64,000 bases of DNA from Sipunculus nudus (GCA_026874595.1 CM049321.1:49647297-49711296); one strand, 5' to 3'; positions 47,895-58,750 are shown, numbered from the stretch's first letter. Numbers and translations: made by a program. Notes: generated by a model not told the origin, from the letters alone.

Positions 47895-49420
47895 TCATTC
47901 GAATACGGAGACTGATATCCTGCAATTATCTTTCCCTGGGTAAAATTGCTTGTTTTTTTGCGTCTTTAACTGCACCAAGAGTAACCGAGCGATATATCTT
48001 ACCTTAACTTATAGTGATTTTGAAGAAGAGCCAGTTTAAAGTTCTTTGCAGACCATATATAAAAAACAAACAGTATTACAGAGGGAACCAATGAGATAAT
48101 ACAGGTCATATCTTATGCGAGATCTCACGGCGAGGGTATTAGCAGGACCCATGGCACGCGGCTGTAATTTCCCCGCGCTAAGAATATTGACTTAATGCTA
48201 TTGATTTAACTTAAGCACACTACTTGACACGCCATCGCCATGTCATGAATTTTAATTGGGCAATACCGGAGACAAATTTGGTACTGCGGACTATTTTCTC
48301 TGATAACACAGCTGCGGTAATAGTGCTGCCCAATCTCTGTAAAAATGAAGGGATGAATACTCGTTATATCAGTCTGAGCATTTGATCATTTAATCATTTA
48401 GAGATGAATAACCTCATCTTTTGGTGTAATTTATACAAATTATCCCCCAAATTTAAATTAAGCAGATGTTTCATGAGAATACAATTATCTGAATTACGGA
48501 ATTATTACTAATTTATCCTAGGACTAAGCATTAATTTACTGTAGTTAACTCTTTTCTGTCTAATTCATTGTCTTTAAATTGGAGAAATAGGATCATTAAA
48601 CAGTTTTCTAACTTACGATATTTTCGTCCTTGAATTTCAGTAGACTTCAAAATTGGATTCAGTGTCATTAAGGTGTCAGTAGATACGTGATCTAAAACAC
48701 GTGACTCAGAGTTTTAAGACGTTCTTGTTCTGCGGTAACTATAATGAATAGATATAAAATTTGATACATGTTCTACTCTTGAAATATTAAAATATTTCCT
48801 TCTTTATTCAATACAAAGATAAAAACTATGACATTTTGTTTGGAACGAATCTTTTTTTTTAACATCACTTCATAAAAAATATGCGTTATAGACTGAACTC
48901 ATGCTGGCTTACACATTCTGTATACATATCATTGCCACAGTTTGACTTAATGATAGTCATTTTTGCTAGACGGATGATTTTGTTTACAAAATTTACGTTT
49001 TGAATTGATAAACTGCCTTGTACTCTGTCTTCCGTACAATATCACTTCTGTACTTCTGTACTTCTGTAAATAACGATAGGGACATAATTTTCTCTATACT
49101 CCCGGAAAGGCTTTATTCAATTACACCAATAAACGAAACTTTTTTCAAAGTTGTTTATATTGTGTTTCTTAGGTTCTCCTACTCTTTCTTGTTTTGTCTT
49201 TCGTCTTTAATAGGTCTTTGATATGGAGGTTTTGGATACCATTTGCACAAAATGTGAGTTATTTGACCGCATGGACACGGGGGAAACTCATCATTGCTAA
49301 AACCATTTAACTGAGTATCCAGGAGAGAACGGGTATTGGTCAGAGACAACTGTGGATCCTGTAACCTAATGCCAGTAATAACGGTGCCGTTTTAATGGAA
49401 AGTTTGCAATATATATATAT
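47895..49420. other. Non-coding, probably intronic
   Basis: Upstream of the GPCR terminal exon on the same strand, so possibly intron. The only splice-like unit is 49212-49250 (see rejected items). The rest is AT-rich without recognised content. Confidence 0.5.
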
Positions 49421-49546
49421 ATTTATATATATTGATCAAAATAAGGATTTCCTTACATTGTATCAAATGCACAAGGACAGACCTTCGTCCCCAATCCCTG
49501 AACACTGAGGGAGACAGGTCTCCTTGTTCCCCTGAAAAAAAGGTCC

Positions 49547-49905
49547 ATGCCTTGGACTCGGACTTTGACCCGGCTGCATTGGACTCGGACTTTGACCCGG
49601 CAACATTGGACTCGGACTTTGACCCGGGTGGCTTGGACTCGGACTTTGACCCGGGTGGCTTGGACTCGGACTTTGACCCGGGTGGCTTGTATTGGACTTC
49701 GACCTGGGTGGCCTGTATTGGACTTTGACCCGTGTGGCTTCTATTTGAATTTTAACCCTGGGTGGCTTGTATTTGAATTTTAACCCGTGTGGCTCGTATT
49801 TGGACTTTGACCTTGGTGGCTTGTATTTGGACTTTGACTCGGGTGGCTTGGACTCGGACTTTGACCGCGGTTTTTTGGACTCGGAATTTGATGGTGTGGA
49901 CTCGA
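49547..49905. repeat. 27-bp minisatellite (LDSDFDPGG-type)
   Basis: About 13 units of a 27-bp repeat 'ttggactcggactttgacccgggtggc' (read in parts). The first five are nearly identical and the following ones diverge, then the last two regain 'ttggactcggactttga'. Because 27 is a multiple of three, the plus frame reads a 9-residue repeat LDSDFDPGG and the minus frame a Pro/Ser/Lys-rich repeat. The array ends 78 bp upstream of a GPCR exon and is most simply an intronic minisatellite. Confidence 0.92.
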
Positions 49906-49982
49906 CTAGTGTGTACCACACTAATGATTTATTTTAAATATTTACTGATCAATCTCTCATTGTTTTGAATTTATCTCTACAG

Positions 49983-50206
49983 AGATGGTCCTGTACGCCT
50001 TCCTTCTTCTGGCCGGGCTGAACAGCTGCGTCAATCCGTGGATCTTCTTCCTATTCAACTTGAACCTACTGAGACGTACCTTCCTGTGCCGAAATCGACA
50101 GAGTACGACTTTATCCAGGCTGCGAAAATTCTTTCGGCCGGAAGAACCTCCAGTCACCCCAACTGCCCATTCGCCACCTTGTGTTATGAAAATTGAACTA
50201 CACTGA
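49983..50206 (+). CDS. Terminal exon of a vasopressin/oxytocin-type class A GPCR
   Basis: The frame encodes transmembrane helix 7, helix 8 and the C-tail of a rhodopsin-family neuropeptide receptor in the plasma membrane. The run LLLAGLNSCVNPWIFFLF carries the NSCxNPWIY signature of vasopressin/oxytocin receptors, with Phe replacing the usual Tyr of NPxxY. It is followed by an amphipathic helix 8 with a likely palmitoylated Cys (RRTFLCRNRQ) and a basic, Pro-rich tail ending ...KIELH before TGA at 50204-50206. The start is set by the acceptor 'atctctacag' at 49973-49982, giving a phase-2 junction before ATG. An alternative is the AG two bases later. An intron just before TM7 is the known position in vertebrate AVPR/OXTR genes. 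Helices 1-6 were not found upstream, so they lie outside the window or in exons too short to see. A related neuropeptide receptor family is the main alternative. Confidence 0.8.
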
Positions 50207-50614
50207 GGGGGAAAATAATTGGGATTAAACCATATACGATACACATTCAGATGCGATGTTTCACCTAATATAATGATTACCTACATTTTTTTTTAAAATG
50301 CCGGGGCCGAAGGTTTCGGCTTTAACAGACTGGTAAAGGATAACATGATATGTTTTCAATACGGACCGTTCTTTCACCCTCATAAGCTGTGGATAGATGG
50401 GTAGGATGAGGGTGGATGGTGTAAACCTGGTGTTTCTTTTAAATACATAACGGCTCAATATATAGACGTATTTTCTAAACCTAATACGTGTGCACGTGAC
50501 GGGCTCGATGTGTAGTCAGTCAGGCGGATGAAGGACGTAGTGTTTTTATTTTGGATTACATTAATCCCTTACAAAAGACGAATTCGGAAATAGGTCGAGT
50601 GGAAAATGAAGTTA

Positions 50615-50618
<4 letters not shown>
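50207..50618 (+). other. Probable 3' UTR and downstream flank of the GPCR
   Basis: An ATTAAA variant poly(A) signal lies at 50224-50229, only 18 bases after the stop, so a more distal signal is also possible. No canonical AATAAA is evident in the next 300 bases. No other feature. Confidence 0.4.

Positions 50619-50677
<59 letters not shown>
50619..50677. repeat. (TA)n microsatellite
   Basis: About 29 uninterrupted AT dinucleotides. It explains the Tyr-Ile-rich ORFs on both strands. Confidence 0.97.
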
Positions 50678-50682
<5 letters not shown>

Positions 50683-51635
50683 GTAATAAGTAGTATAGCC
50701 AGGTTAGTCTGTAGTAGGAATATAGATAAAGAGAAGATATACTCAAGTATGTGTGTTTGTATATATGTAAATATGTATATGCACATATTAATTACACACA
50801 TGTGGTAATTTAATGGGCCGCTTTTAACTTTGTTTATATTATCAATGTATGTATTATTATTGTCTTTCTATTTTCTTAGGGTGTTGAGTATTACTTAAGA
50901 CACTTCTAAAACGTTTTGTGCTACTTGTGCAACACAAATACATGCAAACATTCAAACAATGAAATATGCAGACAGTTACATTTAGTTGTACATACAGAGA
51001 ATATATACATACATACCTTTTCCGTAAGCATGCGCTCTTCCCATGATGGTCATCTGCATGTGTTCGCTTCCAATTGGCCAGCATCATATAGGTTTTGTAA
51101 AGTTCAATCAAATACAACCACAAACTCCTTCAGGAACATCACAGTTAAACATAAGGTACATTAAGTGTTGTAGGTAATCTTGGATATCACAAAATATGAT
51201 CTTTCTTGTCGAAATGACGGATCCGAACAATCGGGGTCTTGCAAATGTGACGGGAAAGGTTTATTAATACATGTATGAAACATACATATAGCATAGTTTC
51301 ATATAGCAGAAATAGAAGCACGCCCATTTGAAATATTATTATTTTCATTCATGCAATTTAATCATAAAAATATACTCAATAAGAACAGAAAAGTAAGAGT
51401 TGTAAAGGAAAATATGGGTGTTTATATTCGGATATCACTGATGATGACAGTATCATCCGACTTTCCTGGACTTTCAGGCCCTGTTCATTCTAGTAATGTT
51501 ACTATCCCCTGAAGATATGAAGCCAAGGCAGCCGTGACAGGCGCGGGGACTATCGGTTATTGCACACGCAAGCAACACACACATACATGATATATATAAC
51601 CCTTGCGGCAAATGGGGAATATGTTTTAATATATG

Positions 51636-51639
<4 letters not shown>
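50678..51639. other. Non-coding, no recognised content
   Basis: Short ORFs on both strands without motifs. Rich in 'acatac', 'tatgtat' and similar low-complexity runs. Confidence 0.5.

Positions 51640-51680
<41 letters not shown>
51640..51680. repeat. (TA)n microsatellite
   Basis: About 20 AT dinucleotides, the third long TA tract in the window. Confidence 0.95.
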
Positions 51681-51683
<3 letters not shown>

Positions 51684-51764
51684 TTTTTTATGTGATATTT
51701 CCATGTGTTTATATCTATTGTTGTTTACATATTAACATATAATTCTGTATCATTTTATAAAATA

Positions 51765-51867
51765 CAGTAAAACCTCACAAACACGACCACCTGCGGGACC
51801 AACCAAAGTGGTCGTCTTAGCGGGGTGGTTGTGATAGCTGGATAGTCGCCAGGCGAGGTTTCACTGT
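51765..51867. mobile_element. 103-bp pogo/Tigger-type MITE
   Basis: It begins CAGTAAAACCTC and ends GAGGTTTCACTG, flanked on each side by TA (51763-51764 and 51868-51869). It is internally GC-richer than its surroundings with 'acgaccacc' and 'gtggtcgt' segments that pair. Short CAGTRAAACCTC termini with a TA duplication are typical of non-autonomous Tc1/mariner-pogo elements. Confidence 0.85.
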
Positions 51868-51869
51868 AG

Positions 51870-53240
51870 TTTTGATAGAATTCGTAGCATCTGTCAATGT
51901 GCAAAAGAGCTATGGTCCTAGTCGTACAACCTTACACCCTTGTAATTTCAGTTGTGACGTTGAGCTTATATTTTGACCCAAGTGCATTATTGAACATCAT
52001 TCTTGTTGTTGCATTTTATAAACATTGGATTATTTTTAGAAATATTGAACTCTCTTAGCCACGAAATTTGTGATTGACAAAATGCTCACTAAGCTTTATG
52101 TAGTTTTTTATTGTACTATCACGATTTCAGTAAATTTATTGTAATCCATGCAGTCTTTTTTCTCACACTATTGATATCATTGACTGAGCTTAGCCGTGAA
52201 TACACCACTCAGGTCAGCCTGTACTTGAGTCTTGACTTAAGGCATAGGCGAGACTGCACTCTAACAGCCGTCCGTACTATTGCATCAAAACCATGGTTAA
52301 CAGAGAGTATTCTTAACTTTAGGCTACAAATGATGAATTATCACAAAATAATACACGTGAGCTCACAAACCAAAATGTAAGTTTATCCGACTATCCGACA
52401 GGCTTATTGCTGAGTGGCTATAGTCCAGTAATCAATACTGAACACACTTATGTTCATGCGGTCAGAGATTAAACAAATATGCAGGGGTACTTACCGACAC
52501 GCCGAGTCAAGACGGAATTGTTCTCACATATGTTAGGTATTGTTAGAATGTAAACAAACATATATTAAAATCCATCTAGTTAATTTCAAGTGACAGCGTA
52601 CGTGTAGGTCACGAGGCGTTGTCAAGATGACAAACATAATAATTATTTTCATCCTCATAGTGCGGCCCTCCATTCAAGATGTAAAGGACCTTGACGCTGG
52701 TCAGAAACTGTCTGCTGTCAGAGGACCAAAATGAAGCTAGACTGAGCTCCGATCATTCAAAATTAAGAAAACATCATTAAAATGAGATCATTGGACCAAT
52801 TAAATACTAGCAATCCGGAAGTATGGTTATTTCGATGATAGTCCAGCGGCGCACCCCCTAAAATGTGTTAATTTACGACTTTCGATGACATTACGTGTTC
52901 ATGGATGGCATCTGCGATTAAAAATATGACCGTGGTCCAAGGTTTCAGAATCGTCCGGTTGCCAAGGAGGCATTTGACCTTAAAGTTCACAGTTTAAGGT
53001 CAAAAGGTCAAATGTGGCAATATTTTATTTTTACTTATAACTAAAATGACCTGCAAATATCAATTTAAAAACTAAAACATGATTAAAATGTATTAAAAGT
53101 CATTTGTATTTAGAATCATTTTAAAGTATGAATTGCTCTTATCGACCTTGCAATTTGACTTTCAAGTTAACAAAAAATTAAAAAATTCACCATCGACAGT
53201 TTTTTAGGGTATTTGCCGATCGACTATGAGAAAAAAAAAG
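51870..53240. other. Non-coding with a small palindrome
   Basis: No gene recognised. At 52971-53014 'catttgaccttaa' and 'ttaaggtcaaaaggtcaaatg' form a stem around a short loop and carry AGGTCA-type half-sites. Confidence 0.55.
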
Positions 53241-53244
53241 ACAT

Positions 53245-53330
53245 GTTGGTTTCTCAAGCACGACACGGGTCAACTTTGACTACTCATATATTACATATGA
53301 TTTCGATTTTCAAACTAATAATACTATTTT
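53245..53330. repeat. Degraded relative of MITE family D
   Basis: 'ggtttctcaagcacgacacgggtcaactttgact' (in parts) resembles the left end of 46686-46960. No right terminus found. Confidence 0.4.
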
Positions 53331-53996
53331 GATAACTTTTTTTTGTATTGTTGATTTTTATCTGTTTAGCCTGACAAACCAACGAATTTCCCCCCATAAA
53401 TTACATTTTTAGCTGCATGTGCCCAAAAGGCAGCCCAAACCAGTGATAACAGCGACCGCGAAACGTGTCTTCCATGTCAAACGAATTCAATAAAAACGCT
53501 AAAAAAAGCCAATAGAAACGTCGCATGTATTCCATTCACTGCGTAGGATAAAATCTGTCAGGATACCTCCAAGTGGCCTGCCAAGGCCTCATGACGTTTC
53601 GGCCTCTTCTAGACAACTCGACAATGTTATATAAATAAGGAAGGACCACGTTTGCATTGGCATTTTTTGTCAGATGTTGCATATTGTTAGTATCGCATTT
53701 GGCATACATGATTTATACGCTCTGGCACGCCATCGGTACCTCCCGTTTAGACCGACCGTGCTTTCCACACAGCCTGGCATCTCCGGTCCCGCCGGCAATG
53801 TGAACATTTCTTCCCTATAGGGATTTTGCAAACTATGATATGTTCTGATAAACTCCACATATATGTAAAGGCGTGGTGAACAAAGATCCCGTTTGCTTAA
53901 GTCGTTCTTATTCAAAATAACACGTTGAGGTGCGTGAGGCGTGACTGAAAGGTCATATTAGATGTAAAACCTCATGAAACAAACCTACATTTATAG
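53331..53996. other. Non-coding, no recognised content
   Basis: Contains an 81-codon minus ORF (53670-53915) without motifs. Confidence 0.5.
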
Positions 53997-54388
53997 TAGG
54001 GCTGCATCAATACGCCGAAATATGGATACGAATCGATACCCTACATCGATACGGTTCACGAAATGCTTTGAAATGTGTATTGCTGCATCGAGTTAACATA
54101 GTGACAGCCAACAAGTGTGGCTACAATTAAAACAAGCTAAACCCATTAATATTCATAGGGCTATTTAAATTTATTATTCTTTAGATCATGGCGGCCAACG
54201 GGTCTTTTTTTTATTCTATTAGTATAAATCATAATCAAATACAATGTACTCAAAATATGAGTATGCTCAGAGCTTTTATAAAAAATATATTCACAAAGAA
54301 AAATAATGTGTATCGTCAATACGTACCAGGTATCTAAGTGTATTTTAGTTCGTATTGTACTTGAATAGCTGATCGATACTCAGCCCTA
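53997..54388. mobile_element. 392-bp non-autonomous element with TAGGGCTG termini
   Basis: Starts TAGGGCTG and ends CAGCCCTA, with direct repeats ATAG immediately outside (53993-53996, 54389-54392). The interior has repeated 'cgatac'/'gtatcg' segments near both ends ('aatcgatacc', 'atcgatac'), extending the inverted termini imperfectly. Termini of this kind occur in hAT-like MITEs, but those make 8-bp target duplications, so the superfamily is open. Confidence 0.7.
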
Positions 54389-54454
54389 ATAGCCTCTGTC
54401 AGGAATCTCATGACATTTTCATGGCACTTCGGGATGGGCGAAGGAAGTGGTAAT

Positions 54455-54605
54455 TAAATTTTGGCATGGATTCGGCACATGATCCCGATAGAGGAGCGTC
54501 ATCAGTGAATATTCACAAATATCCTGTCACGAAATGATCCTTGTAATATGGGCCTAATAAGTGAATTGACTACAAGGCGCAGGCTTGCATTCCTTAGAAG
54601 GCAGA
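54455..54605 (-). mobile_element. MITE-like repeat family C, copy 4 (partial)
   Basis: On the minus strand: 'gaaatctgccttctaaggaatgcaagcctgcgcc' in parts, then 'gaatattcactgatgac' and 'atccatgcc'. The distal half is missing. Confidence 0.65.
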
Positions 54606-54834
54606 TTTCTGGTTTGAGCAAGTGACCAGTGGGATTAGCCTTCATCAATCAATGAAAAAACTATTAATCTGCATCCCTAAGATACATGCCCCAGCCATTG
54701 GAACATAAATTTCAAAAACGCTTTGCGAAGACAGCGGACACCGTTACCCTGATATGCTGGGACCGTGACCTGAACAGGTGGCTTGGCCACACTGATGAGG
54801 CGGGACCTGCTGTGCATTCACTTCTTTTTACCCT
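54606..54834. other. Spacer between two family C copies
   Basis: About 230 bp, no recognised content. Confidence 0.5.
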
Positions 54835-55090
54835 CACTCTCAGATTCATTCGAGCATAAGTGACCGTACATTTGTGTATATGCCTAGATGATGCTCTGGA
54901 ACCCGAAGAAGATGTTTGATCAACACAAAAATATAATCAATTCTTCTTTTTGTCTATTCTCGAAATATCCTGAACATTTAATGAGAATCTGTTTATGATC
55001 GCGTGAGTTATTTTTTGAACACATACACATAAACACTCGCATGAATGGAAATGATCGCACACCCTTCTGGCAGAGGCAATTTTTTATTGA
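54835..55090 (+). mobile_element. MITE-like repeat family C, copy 5 (partial)
   Basis: 'attcattcgagcataagtgaccgtacatttgtg', 'aaaatataatcaattc', 'gtttatgatcgcgtgagtt' and a '(g)cagaggca' end follow the family order. Its 5' end is not seen, and copy 4, 230 bp upstream in inverse orientation, lacks its distal half. Confidence 0.7.
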
Positions 55091-55360
55091 TAAATTAAAT
55101 GTGTGCGTCATATTGCAATTGACTGTAAATCATGAGCAGATGTGAAAAATGAACTGTTTTTTTTTAAACACTGCATTTGTTTAGCCAAAGAAGTACAGGG
55201 AATTGTCCAGCTGTAGTCATTTCCTAATACGCCTCCGCGAGAGACGAACAGACAGAGAGTATGTTCTGGGTCTGCTATCAATGTTAAAACGTTTCATTAA
55301 TGTATACGCGCCAGACTTTTCTTTCTAATGGAACTGATTTTTTGCAAGCATGTTGGTCAG
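55091..55360. other. Non-coding flank of the giant inverted repeat
   Basis: No recognised content. The outer limit of the left arm lies near the right edge of this stretch. Confidence 0.5.
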
Positions 55361-55364
55361 TTGC

Positions 55365-57240
55365 GTACGTCTGTTTGTCTGTCTCCAGCCTAAAATGCAT
55401 AGTTTTGCAGCGATCGCTTTCAAACTTACACAGTTGATGTACAACCAAAAGTGCCCGAAGCCTATCGTATTTTGTCATTATCAGTCAACGGTCAAGGTCA
55501 AGGTCATCCAAAGTTTGTAAAACGGGTTTTCCTTCATATCTTTGTCACTATAAGTTGTATCTTCTTCAACTGTAGCTCATTTTAATCGTCATTCCAAGGC
55601 CTTTTTTTCTTCGTGTGTAGCTGACTCAAATTGGCCGTAACCATGGTTACATATTTTCGGGAAGATTCATGATAAATGGTCTTATTTTTCTAACTTTGTC
55701 AGTTTTAAAGCTAGAGAGGCCTAGTTTTTTGCTTTAGGTAGTATTCAATTAGTGTTACTTGATTATATCCAAAGTCTCGCAATATCTCGTACAATATCTC
55801 GTTACACGAGATATTTCGAGATATCACTTAGTAACAGACTAGAGTCTACAATTATGGAGGAATCATTTTGAAACTGATATATCTTATGTCTGACATTAAT
55901 AAAAAAAAATCATTTTCCGGATATGGCCGCTAGTGGGCGCTGCACGTGAACCTCCCGAATATAACAATTTTTGAACATATCTTCAAAACTATAAACCTAA
56001 GTAACAGAAACTATAGCTTGGTTTCTTCCTCTAGGTCTTCTTCATAACCTGGGAAAGTCATCTGGTCTAAATCTTGTGTCACTTTGTCAGTAAGTCTGTC
56101 TGTTTGTCAGTTGTCCTTAAATTCGCCTGCCTGCTTTTTTTCGCATATAAAGCATTCTACAGCCCACAGTTTTTTAAGGAATTCTTTTGAAACTGGTACA
56201 TGTTATGTCTTACACAAATATCTCGAAACGAAATTTTCATTTTCCGAATATGGCCGCTAGGGGGTGTTGCCCATGACCCTCCCCAACATCATGTTTTTTG
56301 GCTATATCTCGATAACTATAATTCTCAATTACAGAAACTATGGCTTATTTTATTTCCCTTGGTCTTCCCCATAACATGAATAAGTCATGTGGTCTCATTC
56401 TTGTGTTACTTTGTTAGTATGTATGTCTGTTTGTCAGTTGTCCTGAAATTCGCCTGCTTGCTGATTCTTGTGTCTTACATAGAGCATTCTACAGGCCACA
56501 GTTTGAAAGTAATCCTTTTGAAACTGGTACATGTTATGTCTTACAGAAATATCTCGAAATAAATTCTTCATTTCCGAATATGGCCGCTAGGGGGCGCTGC
56601 CCATGACCCTCCCCAACCTATCATTTTTTTGCAATATCTCAATAACTATAATTCTCAATAACAGAAAGTATGGCTTATTTTCTTTCTCTTGCTCTTCTCC
56701 ATAACCTGAGTAAGTCATGTGGTCTCATTCTTGTGTCACTTTGTTAGTATGTCTGTCTGTTTGTCATTTGTCCTCAACTTCGCCTCCTTGCTGATTCTTG
56801 TGTCTTACATAAAGCATTCTTCAGGGCACAGTTTTGAAGGAATCCTTTTGAAACTGGTACATGTTATGTCTTACACTAATATCGCAAAAAAGATTCTTCA
56901 TTTTCCGGATATTGCCGCTAGGGGGCGCTGCACATGACCTTCCCAAAAATTAAATTTTATTTTCTTCCTCTGAGTCTTATTCATAACCTGGTTAAGTCAT
57001 CTGGTCTACAGCTTGTGTCACTTTGTCAGTATGTCTGTCTGTTTGTCAGTTGTTGTCAGCTATGTCTGCTTTCATGTTCTTCTGTGTGAAATATGTCGTT
57101 CAACAGGCCTTACTTTTCACCAGTCGTTCCGAAAGTCACTCAATTATTAGAAAACTGAAAGTGTATTCTGTCTGTCCGTCTGTTTGTGATATCAACTTCC
57201 GGCAAGCGTTCGACCTATGGACGTCTAGTTTTCTGATCGA
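55365..57240 (+). repeat. Left arm of a giant inverted repeat: cap domain plus ~330-bp array
   Basis: The cap (about 55365-55860) contains 'gtcaaggtcaaggtca', a perfect 14-bp palindrome GTAACCATGGTTAC (55637-55650) and paired 'atatctcg...cgagatat' segments. It is followed by about four and a half units of ~330 bp, each with 'gaaactggtacatgttatgtcttac', 'atggccgctagggggcgctg' (about 55924, 56254, 56581, 56914) and a 'gtctgtctgtttgtcagttgtcct' segment (all read in parts). The last unit diverges and ends near 'cggcaagcgttcgacctatgg'. The reverse complement fills 60265-64000. Short Val/Ser/Cys-rich ORFs over it are repeat artefacts. Confidence 0.9.
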
Positions 57241-57245
57241 ATACA

Positions 57246-57360
57246 TTTATGCAAATTAATTCACTAATATTTTTTTTCTATCAGACTGCGTTTATGCAAA
57301 TTAATTCACTTATATTTTTTTCTAATAGATTACGTTTATGCAAATTAATTCACTATTTTT
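57246..57360. repeat. Three tandem ~45-bp units with ATGCAAAT
   Basis: 'tttatgcaaattaattcact' starts at 57246, 57291 and 57335, each followed by a T-rich stretch and 'ta.at.aga.t.cg'. ATGCAAAT is the POU/octamer consensus, though in AT-rich DNA this may be fortuitous. It sits exactly at the inner edge of the left arm. Confidence 0.88.
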
Positions 57361-58460
57361 CTTTGTTATAACTTAATGGAATAAAATTTGCTTCTATTTA
57401 AAAATATATATTGCATGAAGTCCATGTTGTTCAGAGCAGGAGAGGCAAGCTAATTTTCCAGTAGATTAGAGAGGAATTGTTTCTCAGAGGTTTCGTTGTT
57501 AATAGTCTGGCCATCAAAAGCTGATTTTAGTGCTAACATTTAAGTTTGTATTCTTTAAAATCAATTCTTGAGTTCAAATCCCAAACCAGGAGCGGTTAAT
57601 TTTTTTCATGTTGGGTCCTACCAAGGGAGTGTGCTCCGTAGGCTCGGTGAGAAGACTATGCCGACAATCGATTAATCGTGACACAAAGATTTAAATTCCG
57701 ATGACAGTAAGCGTTGTCCAAACCCTAAAGGCAAACCCTTAAAGAACAGGCAGCATCAGAAACGGAGCCGGAAACCTCCACCAAACATCTTTATAAAAAT
57801 ATGTTTAACATATCAGCACTAGCTAACCTACATATATGTCTCCCATTTGAAAGGAAGCGAAAGCGAATATGTCGGTCAATAGGCTTATTTTCACAACTGA
57901 CACGTTGCCATTTTATGGCAGGGTTATAAATTAAATTAATTTGCCCCGTGACACATTAGTCTCCGAAAATGCAGTTACCATTGGTCATTGTTGAAGTACT
58001 TAGGCTGTGTCGTCTTTAACAAATGAATGTAGTCTGATAAAAAAAACCGTGTCAATTGAATTGATTCGTCCACCCCCATCTACTAATTTTCCCTGACTAT
58101 GCTTCTGCTCATGGACCCCTGTCGAGAAATCTAGTCAATGATACTTTTTTACCAATGGGCCCTTGTGATCTGGCATTAGATCTGTTGCCCACCTTTTTTA
58201 AAGTAAAAAAATTGCCCTCATACTTTCATGGAACAACCTATTGAAGGAGAAAAGTAATTGCTAATTTAACTCTGCCATTCAGCCTTGCCTGCGCTACCTC
58301 CTATCCGCAGGTTTACAAATTAAATTAATTACCCTACTGCAGAGTGCCTTGAGGTGCAAGTACAGATAGTTCATTGTTTAAATATTTAGCTTCTGTAGTC
58401 CTAGGGTCACAGATTTAACCAATGGTGGTTAACAAAATAATTCGTGTCACCTTGTATTGA
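57361..58460. other. Centre of the inverted repeat, left part, with a possible SINE
   Basis: About 57530-57790 has a box B-like 'gagttcaaatccc' followed by 'gggtcctaccaagggag', resembling the SINE bodies at 17.9 and 44.2 kb, so a degraded SINE (+) is likely. The rest shows no recognised content. Confidence 0.45.
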
Positions 58461-58464
58461 ATAT

Positions 58465-58750
58465 GCATTCGTAAAACAAACCTCCGCCATGTGGGCATTC
58501 GGACCATATTCCCAGGTTCATTCGTGCATAAGTGATTGTACATTTGTGATAGTCCTTGAAATTACGTTCTTGAATCCGGATCAAGTACCGGATCCACAAC
58601 AAAATCTAATCGATACCTTTCTGGCCCCTTCCCGAATTAAAATTTACGTTTCACCAGATTCCGTTCATGATTGTGTGAATTATTTTGTTAACAAACACAC
58701 ACACACATACAAACGGGGATGAACGCAAACCATACAGGCGGAGGCAGTTA
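58465..58750 (+). mobile_element. MITE-like repeat family C, copy 6
   Basis: A nearly complete copy: 'cctccgccatgtggg', 'cgtgcataagtgattgtac', 'gaatccggatcaagtaccggatcc', 'gattccgttcatgattgtgtga', '(ca)n', and the end 'ggcggaggc', the inverse of the start. The two ends support a terminal inverted repeat of about 9 bp. Confidence 0.78.

Noticed and set aside
47643-47915. 90-codon ORF upstream of the GPCR exon
   Set aside because: It overlaps a minus-strand copy of MITE family C, which explains the sequence.
49212-49250. Possible 40-bp mini-exon with good acceptor and GTGAGT donor, reading FWIPFAQN (TM6-like)
   Set aside because: Attractive as a TM6 piece, but joining it to the TM7 exon in frame needs the weaker second AG at 49984 and leaves about 22 residues too few between TM6 and TM7.
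49432-49921. LDSDFDPGG-repeat protein (+) and a Pro/Ser/Lys repeat protein (-)
   Set aside because: Both derive from the 27-bp minisatellite. No start or splice context favours either, although exonisation cannot be excluded.
50551-50808. 85-codon ORF with a long Tyr-Ile run, and its mirror on the minus strand
   Set aside because: Translation of the (TA)n microsatellite.
55365-57240. CRISPR-like array
   Set aside because: Units of ~330 bp are degenerate throughout with no short repeat and unique spacer pattern, and the genome is eukaryotic.
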